Source of the DNA: Streptococcus sinensis
GTDB taxonomy: Bacteria; Bacillota; Bacilli; Lactobacillales; Streptococcaceae
NCBI RefSeq assembly: GCF_000767835.1
Contig: NZ_JPEN01000068.1
Coordinates: 22,088 to 86,087 of the forward strand
DNA length: 64,000 nucleotides
Direction of reading: 5' to 3'
This document shows positions 51,051-58,789 of the stretch, one piece after another. The position numbers and the translations under genes are program-made. Position 1 is the first letter of the stretch. Each line of letters opens with the position of its first letter. The notes beneath the pieces are model-generated. The model ran no database searches. It was not told the origin of the DNA and saw only the letters and a program-made list of their open reading frames with translations.

Positions 51051-51611
51051 TCAAAACAATCCATCTTTCCTTAATTGAACATAATCTTTCAATAGAGGCT
51101 GGAGTTCTTCAGGTTCTACTTTAAAATCTTGAAACCACGGTCCAGATTGAGAGACATGCAACTCTTTTTTGGCTTCAATAAATTGCATAGGAACTAATAA
51201 AATATTTGGCTGATTCAATTCTGAGCCACTTTCACGTTCTAGAAATGCCACGATAAAATCTTGACTGCCATTTGTTCTAAATTGCCAATGTTGAGAGTTT
51301 CCATTCTTCTTTTTATGCAGGGAACTATACTTAACATCAATCGTCAAACCATCAAACCAAAAATCATAGACAGGATTGTTTTTCTTAAAATATTTATTAG
51401 CATCTGTTGCTTCTGGAACATATTTTTGAAAGAGTTCTTCTGCCATTCCTCCCAGTTTAGCTGTTCTAGAACCGTACTGAATTTTATCTTGAATTTTCAA
51501 GCAGCCGCTCTTTATTAATTTCAAGTGTGCAATATGAGTCGGTAATCCAGATTGCTTTACTGCCTCATGAAAATCTCCTGTTTCCAAATATATATCAACT
51601 ATATCAGCCAT
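51051..51611 (-). CDS. PD-(D/E)XK-like nuclease candidate next to the relaxase
   Basis: 186 residues. An N-terminal helix-turn-helix-like part (VDIYLETGDFHEAVKQSGLP, about 5-24) is followed by a domain with YDFWFDGLTIDVKYSS (about 83-98) and HWQFR, DFIVAFLE. The D...DVK arrangement between strands matches PD-(D/E)XK restriction-like folds. The gene lies between an RHH protein and the relaxase. If active, it could cut DNA at transfer or target competing DNA. It could equally be an inactive DNA-binding fold. Confidence 0.55.
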   Translation of the reverse strand: MADIVDIYLETGDFHEAVKQSGLPTHIAHLKLIKSGCLKIQDKIQYGSRTAKLGGMAEELFQKYVPEATDANKYFKKNNPVYDFWFDGLTIDVKYSSLHKKKNGNSQHWQFRTNGSQDFIVAFLERESGSELNQPNILLVPMQFIEAKKELHVSQSGPWFQDFKVEPEELQPLLKDYVQLRKDGLF

Positions 51612-51622
51612 TTTAATTATCC

Positions 51623-52078
51623 TTAATGTGAGTTCTTCATTGTTTGGCCACGTGCCACATCTTCTTTAATAAGATCATCAATTCTAGCCATCAGTTCGTG
51701 CTGTGATGGATCAAAACGAGAATGGATAGACTCTAAATCTTGAATATCAAAATTATTACCTTTTGTGATGGCATGAAAATTAGTTAACTCTAAATAGAGC
51801 AGCTGGTCCATTTGACGACGAATAGATTTTAAAGTCCGTCCTTCAACCGAGTTGACCAAATTTTTTTCCAGACGAGATAACCTCTCAGAAAAATTTTGTT
51901 TATCTTCAGTTTCTAAAAAAAGTCTATAAAAAACATCAATCAACTTAACAACAGTCGCTGACTGTTTCTGTCCTGGACGTTCCAAACTCTCCCCTACGTC
52001 TTCTAACAAATAGGATTTTATTTCAGAAAACTTTTGTAGTGTTTCTTCGTTAAAATAGATATTAATTCTAGTTGCCAT
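51623..52078 (-). CDS. Ribbon-helix-helix-like relaxosome accessory protein
   Basis: 151 residues: an N-terminal beta strand and helix (ATRINIYFNEETLQKFSEIK) of ribbon-helix-helix type, then a long helical region (about 60-150). Such proteins bind oriT and help the relaxase. It starts at ATG 52078 behind AAAGGAGAAATA. Confidence 0.65.
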   Translation of the reverse strand: MATRINIYFNEETLQKFSEIKSYLLEDVGESLERPGQKQSATVVKLIDVFYRLFLETEDKQNFSERLSRLEKNLVNSVEGRTLKSIRRQMDQLLYLELTNFHAITKGNNFDIQDLESIHSRFDPSQHELMARIDDLIKEDVARGQTMKNSH

Positions 52079-52088
52079 TATTTCTCCT

Positions 52089-52880
52089 TTATTGTGATTT
52101 TTTTGAAGTTCCTGTTAAATAATGAATCTCATATCCTGGTTGAATGTTGAAAATATAAACATCAAAAGATAGAGTATCATCTTCTATACTCTGTGCTTCC
52201 AGACGGATGCCACGAGCGACTAATTCTACATTTTCAAAAATAGGTGTTACTCGATAACGGACGTGATGATTTGTTTTCTTAATATAACCTGCGACTAAAT
52301 TTTCATAGTACACCATTGATGATTTTTCATCTTTAAAGTTAGCATTAAGCGCACGTGTACCTGTAAATAGATTTTTCACATTTGCATTCTCACCACTTAA
52401 TTGAAAACCAATCAAGTGAGAACGATTATACAAAAAATCTTGTTTACCATTAAACATGATTTTTTTATTTTTCCAGCCAGTCGGTTTGACCGATGAAATA
52501 TCTTCACGTTCACTTGTCGGCATTAAATCTTTACCCAACATTGCTTCAGCTACCCCGACACGATTCAAAAAATCTAGGTTACTGTATTTTTCCCATGAAC
52601 CATTTTTTAAGCTCAACTCTTCTGCCGTAAATTGTGCCTTATCATTAACCATTATGACCTGATGTTGACCATCAAATACTTTTGATTTTAGTTCCTCATT
52701 TTGTGTCTGATGACTATTTCCTAAGTCACCATTTTTTTCTTCAGATGAATTCGAGATATTCAATTGACTGGGCAAATCATTTTGAGTAAATGCACTTTTC
52801 AAGGTTTGAAAATTTTGTGGCTGCACTAAAAAAATTGCAAGAAATAAAATACTGACTAGGAGAAATTTATTCTTCTTCAT
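52089..52880 (-). CDS. Secreted or membrane-tethered DNA/RNA non-specific endonuclease
   Basis: 263 residues with an N-terminal hydrophobic helix (about 5-21), a polar linker and a nuclease domain (about 70-255). The catalytic motif reads YNRSHLIGFQLSGENA (His about 155), as in streptococcal secreted DNases, and NLFTGTRALNANF follows. It acts outside the cell. The coding start overlaps the upstream RHH gene by 4 bp. In a relaxosome operon it might clear extracellular DNA at the mating contact, or degrade recipient or competing DNA. Confidence 0.85.
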   Translation of the reverse strand: MKKNKFLLVSILFLAIFLVQPQNFQTLKSAFTQNDLPSQLNISNSSEEKNGDLGNSHQTQNEELKSKVFDGQHQVIMVNDKAQFTAEELSLKNGSWEKYSNLDFLNRVGVAEAMLGKDLMPTSEREDISSVKPTGWKNKKIMFNGKQDFLYNRSHLIGFQLSGENANVKNLFTGTRALNANFKDEKSSMVYYENLVAGYIKKTNHHVRYRVTPIFENVELVARGIRLEAQSIEDDTLSFDVYIFNIQPGYEIHYLTGTSKKSQ

Positions 52881-53227
52881 GAACGACCTCCTGCTCTTCT
52901 TTCAGTGGCCAGCGCATCAACATCATCCATAAAACGTAACCAGTCTGTTGTTAGCTCTTCCACAATATCTTGCTTTCCATGATAAGCCAGTAACTTAATT
53001 TCATTTTTGAGCAACTGAACCAATATTTGAGCTTGTTGTTCTTTAATATCTGCCAACGTCTCTGCAAATTTATTATCATATAAATCCAGACCATCATTTT
53101 CAACAATACGATATAACTGAGACATCAAAAAATCGGCAAGATTAGGATACTGAAATTTTTCAGACATCATCTCTAATTGCACAAATAATTCATCAGGAAC
53201 TTTGCGTAATCTAATTTCCTTAGTCAT
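52877..53227 (-). CDS. RHH-like mobilization accessory protein
   Basis: 116 residues with a basic N-terminal strand (KEIRLRKVPDELFVQLE) of ribbon-helix-helix form and a helical remainder, similar in layout to MobC-type proteins. It overlaps the upstream gene by 8 bp and the nuclease by 4 bp. Confidence 0.6.
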   Translation of the reverse strand: MTKEIRLRKVPDELFVQLEMMSEKFQYPNLADFLMSQLYRIVENDGLDLYDNKFAETLADIKEQQAQILVQLLKNEIKLLAYHGKQDIVEELTTDWLRFMDDVDALATERRAGGRS

Positions 53228-53552
53228 CCCTTTCTACCTCACCTTCATATTCCAGCCACCTTGAAATGTGATCAGCATACCGACCCATTTTCGTTTCAAA
53301 GTCAGATAAAATTTCTGTCTGTTTTTTCGTTAAATGCAAAACATGATCTGATGTTAATTTCATATTTTCTAAATGAGCAAGATAATTCGCTTCAGCAAAA
53401 TTAAATTGATCCTTTTCAATCTTTTCACGCAAGACATGAACTAAAAAATCATTAAATGATTTTGATTTCGTTCTCTTTGATTGAGCTTTTAAATAATCAA
53501 TTTCTTTTTCAGTTAATCCACGAATTTTTAACTCTGTTCTTCTCGTTACCAT
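53220..53552 (-). CDS. RHH-like mobilization accessory protein, first gene of the relaxosome operon
   Basis: 110 residues from ATG 53552 (MVTRRTELKIRGLTEKE), behind AAAGGAG about 12 bp upstream. The start is chosen because the longer frame lacks a site. The N-terminus is ribbon-helix-helix-like (SFNDFLVHVLREKIEK). It lies next to the candidate oriT, as expected for an oriT-binding protein. Confidence 0.6.
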   Translation of the reverse strand: MVTRRTELKIRGLTEKEIDYLKAQSKRTKSKSFNDFLVHVLREKIEKDQFNFAEANYLAHLENMKLTSDHVLHLTKKQTEILSDFETKMGRYADHISRWLEYEGEVERDD

Positions 53553-53619
53553 ATAAAAATAATCATCTCCTTTCAAAAAACAGCGCCCTTCTTTTTTCTT
53601 TTGTCGAGGCAAAAGCTAA

Positions 53620-53970
53620 AAGAAGCAAAAAAGAAAACCACAACCTCGCAACGTCACGAAAATAAATTTTCTACTTTTGCGGTTTTTCAAGAACTAGCCC
53701 ACTTAATGTGTTCTAGCCCATGAAAAGAGCATAAGGGAAACTGTCCCATCGTACCGCTGGGAGTTGATAGTATCAACGTTTCCTTTGTCCCCAATTCTCT
53801 CGGCTACGCCTACTAAACACACACATATATAGCATACTTAAACACACTAAGTGTCAGTGCATATACGCCGCTTCCCACATCTAAACACACAACCAAGCCA
53901 CACAGACACACACCCTGTTGCGTGTCTTAATTAGGTGTTTATTCAGCTGAAAATTGAAGCCTATTTAACA
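53620..53970. other. Candidate oriT region
   Basis: A non-coding 350-bp stretch next to the relaxosome operon. It has three direct copies of TAAACACAC (53814, 53839, 53882), two copies of CTAGCCCA (53694, 53713), a perfect inverted repeat GTTGATA/TATCAAC (53763-53777) and a hairpin AGACAC/GTGTCT (53904-53927). It is richer in A/C than its surroundings. Iterons plus inverted repeats next to RHH genes are typical of oriT. The nick site cannot be placed. Confidence 0.6.
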
Positions 53971-54240
53971 TCACTGTTCTACATTCTCACGTTCTTTTTT
54001 GACTGCCTCACGTTTTGATTTTTCCTCTTCCTTGATGATCGCTAGCTCTGTTTTGAGATCATCTAGAATCGTTTCATAAGACTGATTTTTATCTTTTTTC
54101 AATTGAAGCTGAACGTAGAATTTACCAATTTGTTGTTGAAGATTTTCTTCTACAAGCTTCCGTTCAGTTTCCAAAGAAGCAACTTTTTTCTTTGCTTCTT
54201 CCAGTTCCAAATCAATTTTATTGAGATTTTTCTTAGCCAT
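53971..54240 (-). CDS. Small coiled-coil protein
   Basis: 89 residues, nearly all charged heptads (Lys/Glu/Leu), so a single long coiled coil. It starts at ATG 54240 behind AAAGGAGGC and follows promoter module copy 7. It is alone between that promoter and the candidate oriT. Function unknown; a bridging relaxosome or segregation role is possible. Confidence 0.6.
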   Translation of the reverse strand: MAKKNLNKIDLELEEAKKKVASLETERKLVEENLQQQIGKFYVQLQLKKDKNQSYETILDDLKTELAIIKEEEKSKREAVKKERENVEQ

Positions 54241-54272
54241 ATAATAGCCTCCTTTATTTGATAAATTTAGTA

Positions 54273-54308
54273 TAAGGGATAATCAAATTCTCTGCATTAA
54301 GAGGACAA
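54273..54308 (-). promoter_or_regulatory. Repeated transfer promoter module, copy 7
   Basis: TTGTCC (54303-54308), 18-bp spacer with CTTAATGCA, GATTAT (54279-54284), then CCCTTA. It drives the coiled-coil gene and possibly the oriT-proximal genes. Confidence 0.75.
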
Positions 54309-54327
54309 GTCATAAGTAAAATAAAAA

Positions 54328-54350
54328 CTCCCCAATCTAATATTAGGGAG
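54328..54350 (-). terminator. Terminator of the right-hand operon
   Basis: CTCCC/GGGAG arms with an inner CTAATATTAG-type pairing, followed by TTTTTATTTT on the minus strand. Confidence 0.7.
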
Positions 54351-54359
54351 CAGCATATT

Positions 54360-55193
54360 TTAAAAATCTTTCTTCAGTAAACCTTCACCGTTTTTTGTAA
54401 AAGCATCTCTTCGACTAAGTTTGAATTCAATTAACGGATGATCAAAATCTCCTATTATTCCAAATGGATAAACCCTAAAAACAGGATAATAAATCGTGTC
54501 TACATCCATAAAAGCCCGTTCCTTTTCTTTCTCAAATGGCACTGCTTTATAACTGATACCTGTAATTACCTCTCTATTTAGAAAACTTAATTCGACAACT
54601 CCCTGATACGGTTTTTTGATCACATGTTGGTTCATCATTTTCATCCGTTTGTCCGCATCTTTTTCATCCGCATCTGTGTAAAAATTGCACTCTGGAGGTA
54701 GCTCATCTGTTGTTTTTCGGATTCCTAAATAAGTTTTATTGAGCACATTTTTGAAGAGATAGACCTTAAATAATCTCGGTTGGATGACAATTACCAGAGT
54801 TGCCAAAACAAGACTAATGAGCCAAAACGTAAAGAGACGATTGACCAAAAATTCTGTCAAAGCATGTTGCTTAATATAGACATTACCAGCTAGAAAGAAT
54901 AAGTACATCACTACTAACAAAAGAGTTTTTTTCATCCGTTTAACTTCTTTTGAAAGAAGAATATGGATAGCATCTGTTGTTATTTTAAACATAACTATCA
55001 ATTCTAAAACTTTCACCGTAAAAATTTGAATATCTTGTGGCATGTAATAGGTCAACAAACCTAAAAAAATAGCTGAGAAAAGATAAAATTGTCCCTTAAA
55101 TAAGAATTTTATCAACCAATTCAAGACACAAATCAATGATAATTTGATTCCATTCTTATTTAGTTCTTTCCATTTTTGAGTGTAATTTTTCAT
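54360..55193 (-). CDS. Polytopic membrane protein
   Basis: 277 residues with about five hydrophobic helices in the first 150 (about 15-60, 62-82, 88-105, 115-140) and a soluble C-terminal half (about 150-277). No family is recognised. The ribosome binding site is weak (GGAAAAAAATC), so it may rely on coupling to the upstream gene. Part of a membrane-rich cluster upstream of oriT. Confidence 0.55.
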   Translation of the reverse strand: MKNYTQKWKELNKNGIKLSLICVLNWLIKFLFKGQFYLFSAIFLGLLTYYMPQDIQIFTVKVLELIVMFKITTDAIHILLSKEVKRMKKTLLLVVMYLFFLAGNVYIKQHALTEFLVNRLFTFWLISLVLATLVIVIQPRLFKVYLFKNVLNKTYLGIRKTTDELPPECNFYTDADEKDADKRMKMMNQHVIKKPYQGVVELSFLNREVITGISYKAVPFEKEKERAFMDVDTIYYPVFRVYPFGIIGDFDHPLIEFKLSRRDAFTKNGEGLLKKDF

Positions 55194-55216
55194 GATTTTT
55201 TTCCTTTCAATTTAGC

Positions 55217-55585
55217 TTAATTGACCAACTTGTTTCCTGCAAAAATGATGAGTGTATCTTTGATTTTTATGAAGTTGCTCCATAAATCTCCATCTAGTCT
55301 CTTTAGATCAATAACATAAATTTTATGATCATCCCAGACAGGCTTCTTAATGGTTATTGTAAAAGCTTGTTCATCTATGATAATTTCCCCTATAGTAAGA
55401 TACATTGAAGAAAACATGTCCCCTGTATGTCCAGGCTCACTATTATAAGTTATTCCATTTTCATCAATATCTAACATCACCCATCTTTGTTTTCTAAACA
55501 ATCCTTTTGTACTTGTAAATACTACACGGTGTTTTCTAATAGGTTGGTGTCCTTTTGGTGCGAGTTTACCATATATTTTTTCCAT
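55217..55585 (-). CDS. Soluble beta-rich protein, possibly PH-like
   Basis: 122 residues with regular alternating strands and a final helix (SNFIKIKDTLIIF), a pattern seen in PH-like folds (suggested, not shown). It starts at ATG 55585 behind AGAGGTAAAAATT. No catalytic motif. Confidence 0.5.
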   Translation of the reverse strand: MEKIYGKLAPKGHQPIRKHRVVFTSTKGLFRKQRWVMLDIDENGITYNSEPGHTGDMFSSMYLTIGEIIIDEQAFTITIKKPVWDDHKIYVIDLKRLDGDLWSNFIKIKDTLIIFAGNKLVN

Positions 55586-55614
55586 AATTTTTACCTCTTT
55601 ACTTCCGCATTTTG

Positions 55615-56619
55615 TTATTTCATCTCTACAGTCTCTATCGGACTTGAAAATTCAAATGTACCATCTTTGATAGCTACTTCTTTTTTCTTCAGACTAGCAA
55701 TTTTAGCCTGAACTTTTTCAATGTTTTGAGTCGCTGTGTTAATAGACCTATTCTTAGTTTCAATGCTACTTTCAATAGCTGCAATATCTTTCTGATTAGT
55801 TTCTAAATCCTCACCAGATAGATATTCTGCTTCTTTAAGAAGTCCATCTTTTCGAGAATTATCATCTTCAATGGAAGTCTTTAATTGCTTGATAGAATTA
55901 TTTAATTTTTTAATCTGACCCTCTTGGAAAGATTTCTCTTCTGTGATTTCTGATAAGGCAAATTCCTCACGAGAAACTGTCCTTATTTTTCTCTTCTTAA
56001 GCTGACTGTTTTGAGTCGTCACATAGAATTGAACAACATTAGCATCTCCCTTATCTTTTGTTTTAAATGGCTTCTCTTGATCATCTGAAGGGCTGGAAAC
56101 ATCAATATCAATTGAGCTAGTGGAAACCGTCTTGTTCGTAATATCAATCGCATAGGCACCAAAATCCTTAGGTACGTTACGAATAATAACAGAGATTTTA
56201 TTGTCTACGATGGGGACAATTTCCATCGTGGTTTGACTGGTTTTCTTTTTAGCATAGAGGTTCCATTTGAGACGTTTTGTGTCAATCCCACGATCAACTG
56301 GGGAGGTGGAATCTTTCGTTTCAAACTGGAGAACAATAACCCCTGTTTCAGGAGAATAGGTTTGACTAGAGAGTCTGATTTCACCTGTGCCGTTCTCAAA
56401 TGTCCTCTTTGTTTTTAGCTGTTCATCCGTATAAGTTTGTCTTTGTGGGGAGTAGATAGCTCCCAACAATAAGCTTATCCAAGCTGTAAACAGTATGGAA
56501 AAAATGACTAACTTTCGTTTAATCACATTTTCTTGAAACCATTTCTTAGTTACTATAAATGGTTTGGCGATTGAACTAGACTTCACTCTTTCAATCCATC
56601 GTTTAATTGTATCTATCAT
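55615..56619 (-). CDS. Membrane-anchored protein with extracellular coiled coil
   Basis: 334 residues from ATG 56619 (MIDTIKRW) behind AAGGAAGTGCC. One helix (about 37-55) is followed by a beta-rich domain (about 65-200) and a coiled coil (about 210-320). It looks like a cell-surface or channel-spanning structural part. No family name can be given. Confidence 0.55.
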   Translation of the reverse strand: MIDTIKRWIERVKSSSIAKPFIVTKKWFQENVIKRKLVIFSILFTAWISLLLGAIYSPQRQTYTDEQLKTKRTFENGTGEIRLSSQTYSPETGVIVLQFETKDSTSPVDRGIDTKRLKWNLYAKKKTSQTTMEIVPIVDNKISVIIRNVPKDFGAYAIDITNKTVSTSSIDIDVSSPSDDQEKPFKTKDKGDANVVQFYVTTQNSQLKKRKIRTVSREEFALSEITEEKSFQEGQIKKLNNSIKQLKTSIEDDNSRKDGLLKEAEYLSGEDLETNQKDIAAIESSIETKNRSINTATQNIEKVQAKIASLKKKEVAIKDGTFEFSSPIETVEMK

Positions 56620-57163
56620 GAACGGCACTTCCTTTCTTTTCCAATTTTTCATAATCTTTTTTTAGTTTCTCATCATGGATATTAGCTATAATTATACTCT
56701 TCTTTTCTTCACCCTTGATACTTAGAAGAACACCAGTCGCTAAAAAAAGAATGACGATTATTCCAACAATGATTGGTTGCCCCATAGAATATCTTTCATA
56801 GACTTCCCAAAATGTAAAGCTATGAAATTGTTCCAAAGGTGACGGTTTTAAGAGACCTAAGGTTATATTATCCACAAATTTAAGGAAAGACCATTTTAGC
56901 GTAGTTACACTAAAGTAATACACGCAACACCCAAAAATATAGATGAGTGTTCCCATTACTAATAGGCCACCTATAACTTGCTGGAACTCAGCAATTCTAT
57001 ATTCCTTATTCGTTCTCAGCAACATCTGTGTCTTCAGTAAAATATTCATAGGTTCGCGGCTTTTATTAATGCTAAAAACTTGAAATTGTCTTCCTACCTG
57101 ATGAGCATTAGGTCTCTTTTGTTTCTGTTCAAAGGATCTATTTTTTCTAACTGTTCTGACCAT
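56603..57163 (-). CDS. Two-helix membrane protein
   Basis: 186 residues with a basic N-terminal 60, helices at about 63-88 and 130-150, and a charged tail. It starts at ATG 57163 behind TAGGAGAATAAAAA and overlaps the next gene by 17 bp. No family is recognised. Confidence 0.55.
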   Translation of the reverse strand: MVRTVRKNRSFEQKQKRPNAHQVGRQFQVFSINKSREPMNILLKTQMLLRTNKEYRIAEFQQVIGGLLVMGTLIYIFGCCVYYFSVTTLKWSFLKFVDNITLGLLKPSPLEQFHSFTFWEVYERYSMGQPIIVGIIVILFLATGVLLSIKGEEKKSIIIANIHDEKLKKDYEKLEKKGSAVHDRYN

Positions 57164-57174
57164 TTTTTATTCTC

Positions 57175-57405
57175 CTAAATACAATTCATCTTTTCTGGAG
57201 CGAGATCCAACGTTAACCATAAGGCTTCACTTTCTGAAATATGCGTAAGCTTTCCACCTTCATCATTAAATCGGTGCAAGGTAAAAGTTCCATCAGGAAG
57301 TTTCCCTAGGACAACCATTCCTTCAGTTGTTTTCGTACGCCACAATTCACTATCGAATTGGAAAGCAGTTTCTGCCCACTTACTGATCTTTGTTTTTCGA
57401 GTCAT
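57175..57405 (-). CDS. Small soluble hypothetical protein
   Basis: 76 residues, starting at ATG 57405 behind AAGGAGGC and overlapping the upstream gene by 26 bp. It is rich in Trp, Thr and Glu with a strand pattern. No function can be inferred. Confidence 0.5.
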   Translation of the reverse strand: MTRKTKISKWAETAFQFDSELWRTKTTEGMVVLGKLPDGTFTLHRFNDEGGKLTHISESEALWLTLDLAPEKMNCI

Positions 57406-57844
57406 TTAAAGCCTCCTTAATAGCTATCTTATCAGCCTTAATATCCCCTTCTCTGTCCTTAGCGGCATAGAGATAAAGCTGTGGTTTACCGTTTCTTAGC
57501 GTGACAAGTGTCGCTGCTTTTTTTACCTGATATTTTTTTACTAAAACTTGGCCAAATTCTGATTCTACATTGATGTAAAATGTCGGATAAACACTCTTTT
57601 TAGCAGCAGTAATAACAGCTGTCTTACCTTTCTCACAGTAAGGACAGCCCTTTTTATAAAAGATCAGGTTCACATTCTGATTCACCGCAGTATCCACATA
57701 AACTTGCTCTGTGAGGTGTTTGTCATAATCCCTAGCCACATAATCAGTCCAAGTAGTTTGTATGCCAACAATCGTAAAAGATAACATTACAATAGCAGCT
57801 AGCGTACCACAAACTAGTTTTAAAATTTTAAATCGATTATCCAC
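57380..57844 (-). CDS. Membrane-anchored thioredoxin-like protein (CPYC)
   Basis: 154 residues starting at GTG 57844 behind AAGGAGAAGAATA; the stop of the upstream gene overlaps it (TAGTG). One helix (about 8-30) anchors a thioredoxin-like domain with the redox motif GCPYCEK (about 66-72), the CxxC arrangement that forms disulphides. It would act outside the membrane, perhaps on disulphides of surface or channel proteins. Streptococci generally make few disulphides, so it is an unusual component of a transfer region. Confidence 0.75.
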   Translation of the reverse strand: MDNRFKILKLVCGTLAAIVMLSFTIVGIQTTWTDYVARDYDKHLTEQVYVDTAVNQNVNLIFYKKGCPYCEKGKTAVITAAKKSVYPTFYINVESEFGQVLVKKYQVKKAATLVTLRNGKPQLYLYAAKDREGDIKADKIAIKEALNDSKNKDQ

Positions 57845-58251
57845 TATTCTTCTCCTTCCATAAACTCGAACAAATCTCCCTGAACGTAACTCACTTTTGC
57901 CAAACGTTTTATCTCCGATTTTAGACAATCAAAGGTTGTCATCATTAGATTGAATCGCAATGGGTCAAATTGTTCAAAGACACTCACCAGTGGCAACATT
58001 GGGAAATGATCCTTCTTCTCACTTTGAAGAAACTCAAGGACTTGTTTTTCTGCCTCAATCAGACCGTCTACTCTAATCAGCGCTGGGATGCTTGTAATTG
58101 CTTCTCCATTTTGATAAAAGGTCAAAGCAATATCTCCAGGCTTAATTGTCTCAAATTCAGGAAAATCAGCTGTTATCTTAAAATAGTAGGCGAGTGGTTC
58201 CTGACCTAATCCTGTTAAATAGTACCCACGTACAATCTTAATATCATCCAT
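57844..58251 (-). CDS. Hypothetical soluble protein
   Basis: 135 residues, acidic, with strands then helices. It starts at ATG 58251 behind GAAGGAAGATA and its stop overlaps the thioredoxin-like start. No family is recognised. Confidence 0.5.
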   Translation of the reverse strand: MDDIKIVRGYYLTGLGQEPLAYYFKITADFPEFETIKPGDIALTFYQNGEAITSIPALIRVDGLIEAEKQVLEFLQSEKKDHFPMLPLVSVFEQFDPLRFNLMMTTFDCLKSEIKRLAKVSYVQGDLFEFMEGEE

Positions 58252-58264
58252 TATCTTCCTCCTT

Positions 58265-58468
58265 TCAGCAAACTTTTTCTACCTTAAAGGGAGCCTGATA
58301 ACATTTCGGATAATGCATAATTCTCTTCGTTCGTTGGACAGGCATTGGGTTTTGATAGTTCTCTTGCATGTATTGACTGGCCAACCCTCTACTCTCAAAT
58401 ACTAAAAGACAATTATTTTCGTCACAGAGGTAGTCTCCTTCTTCAAAACTAAAAATAATGTATCTCAT
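58265..58468 (-). CDS. Small Cys-containing protein
   Basis: 67 residues, starting at ATG 58468 behind AGGCGGAAAAAG and overlapping the upstream frame by 20 bp. It contains four Cys (YLCDENNCLL, KCYQAP, VC), compatible with metal binding or disulphides. Function unknown. Confidence 0.5.
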   Translation of the reverse strand: MRYIIFSFEEGDYLCDENNCLLVFESRGLASQYMQENYQNPMPVQRTKRIMHYPKCYQAPFKVEKVC

Positions 58469-58640
58469 TTCTTTTTCCGCCTTTCTCTTTAATTTGAGAA
58501 ATCATTGCATGATAGTCGTTTTCTAATTCACTATCATATCCATTGTCGTATCTAATAGCGTGGTTACCCTTTAGGATTTCTGCTATTAGAACAACAAATA
58601 GAACTACTACAATACTAATAACTAATAATAAAGTTTTCAT
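58449..58640 (-). CDS. Small single-pass membrane protein
   Basis: 63 residues: an N-terminal helix (about 3-23) and a charged tail of about 40. It starts at ATG 58640 behind GGAGGAAGAGAGG. Function unknown. Confidence 0.5.
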   Translation of the reverse strand: MKTLLLVISIVVVLFVVLIAEILKGNHAIRYDNGYDSELENDYHAMISQIKEKGGKRNEIHYF

Positions 58641-58789
58641 TTCCTCTCTTCCTCCTTTATGATTCCTACACTATAACTTAGTATTACAATACTAATGATA
58701 ATGACTATTCTAGTTACTGCTATTTCTGCCTCTCAGTATCAGAGATATAAATGTAAGGCAGTTTGCGGGTTTGAAATTTCTTCTGCCTA

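Noticed and set aside
22920-54308. The seven repeated modules as a CRISPR array or iteron cluster
   Set aside because: They are thousands of bases apart, each in front of an operon and in one orientation, with promoter-like boxes.
58641-58789. Hydrophobic short frame after the primase gene
   Set aside because: No start codon with a ribosome binding site is present; treated as leader of the next small gene.
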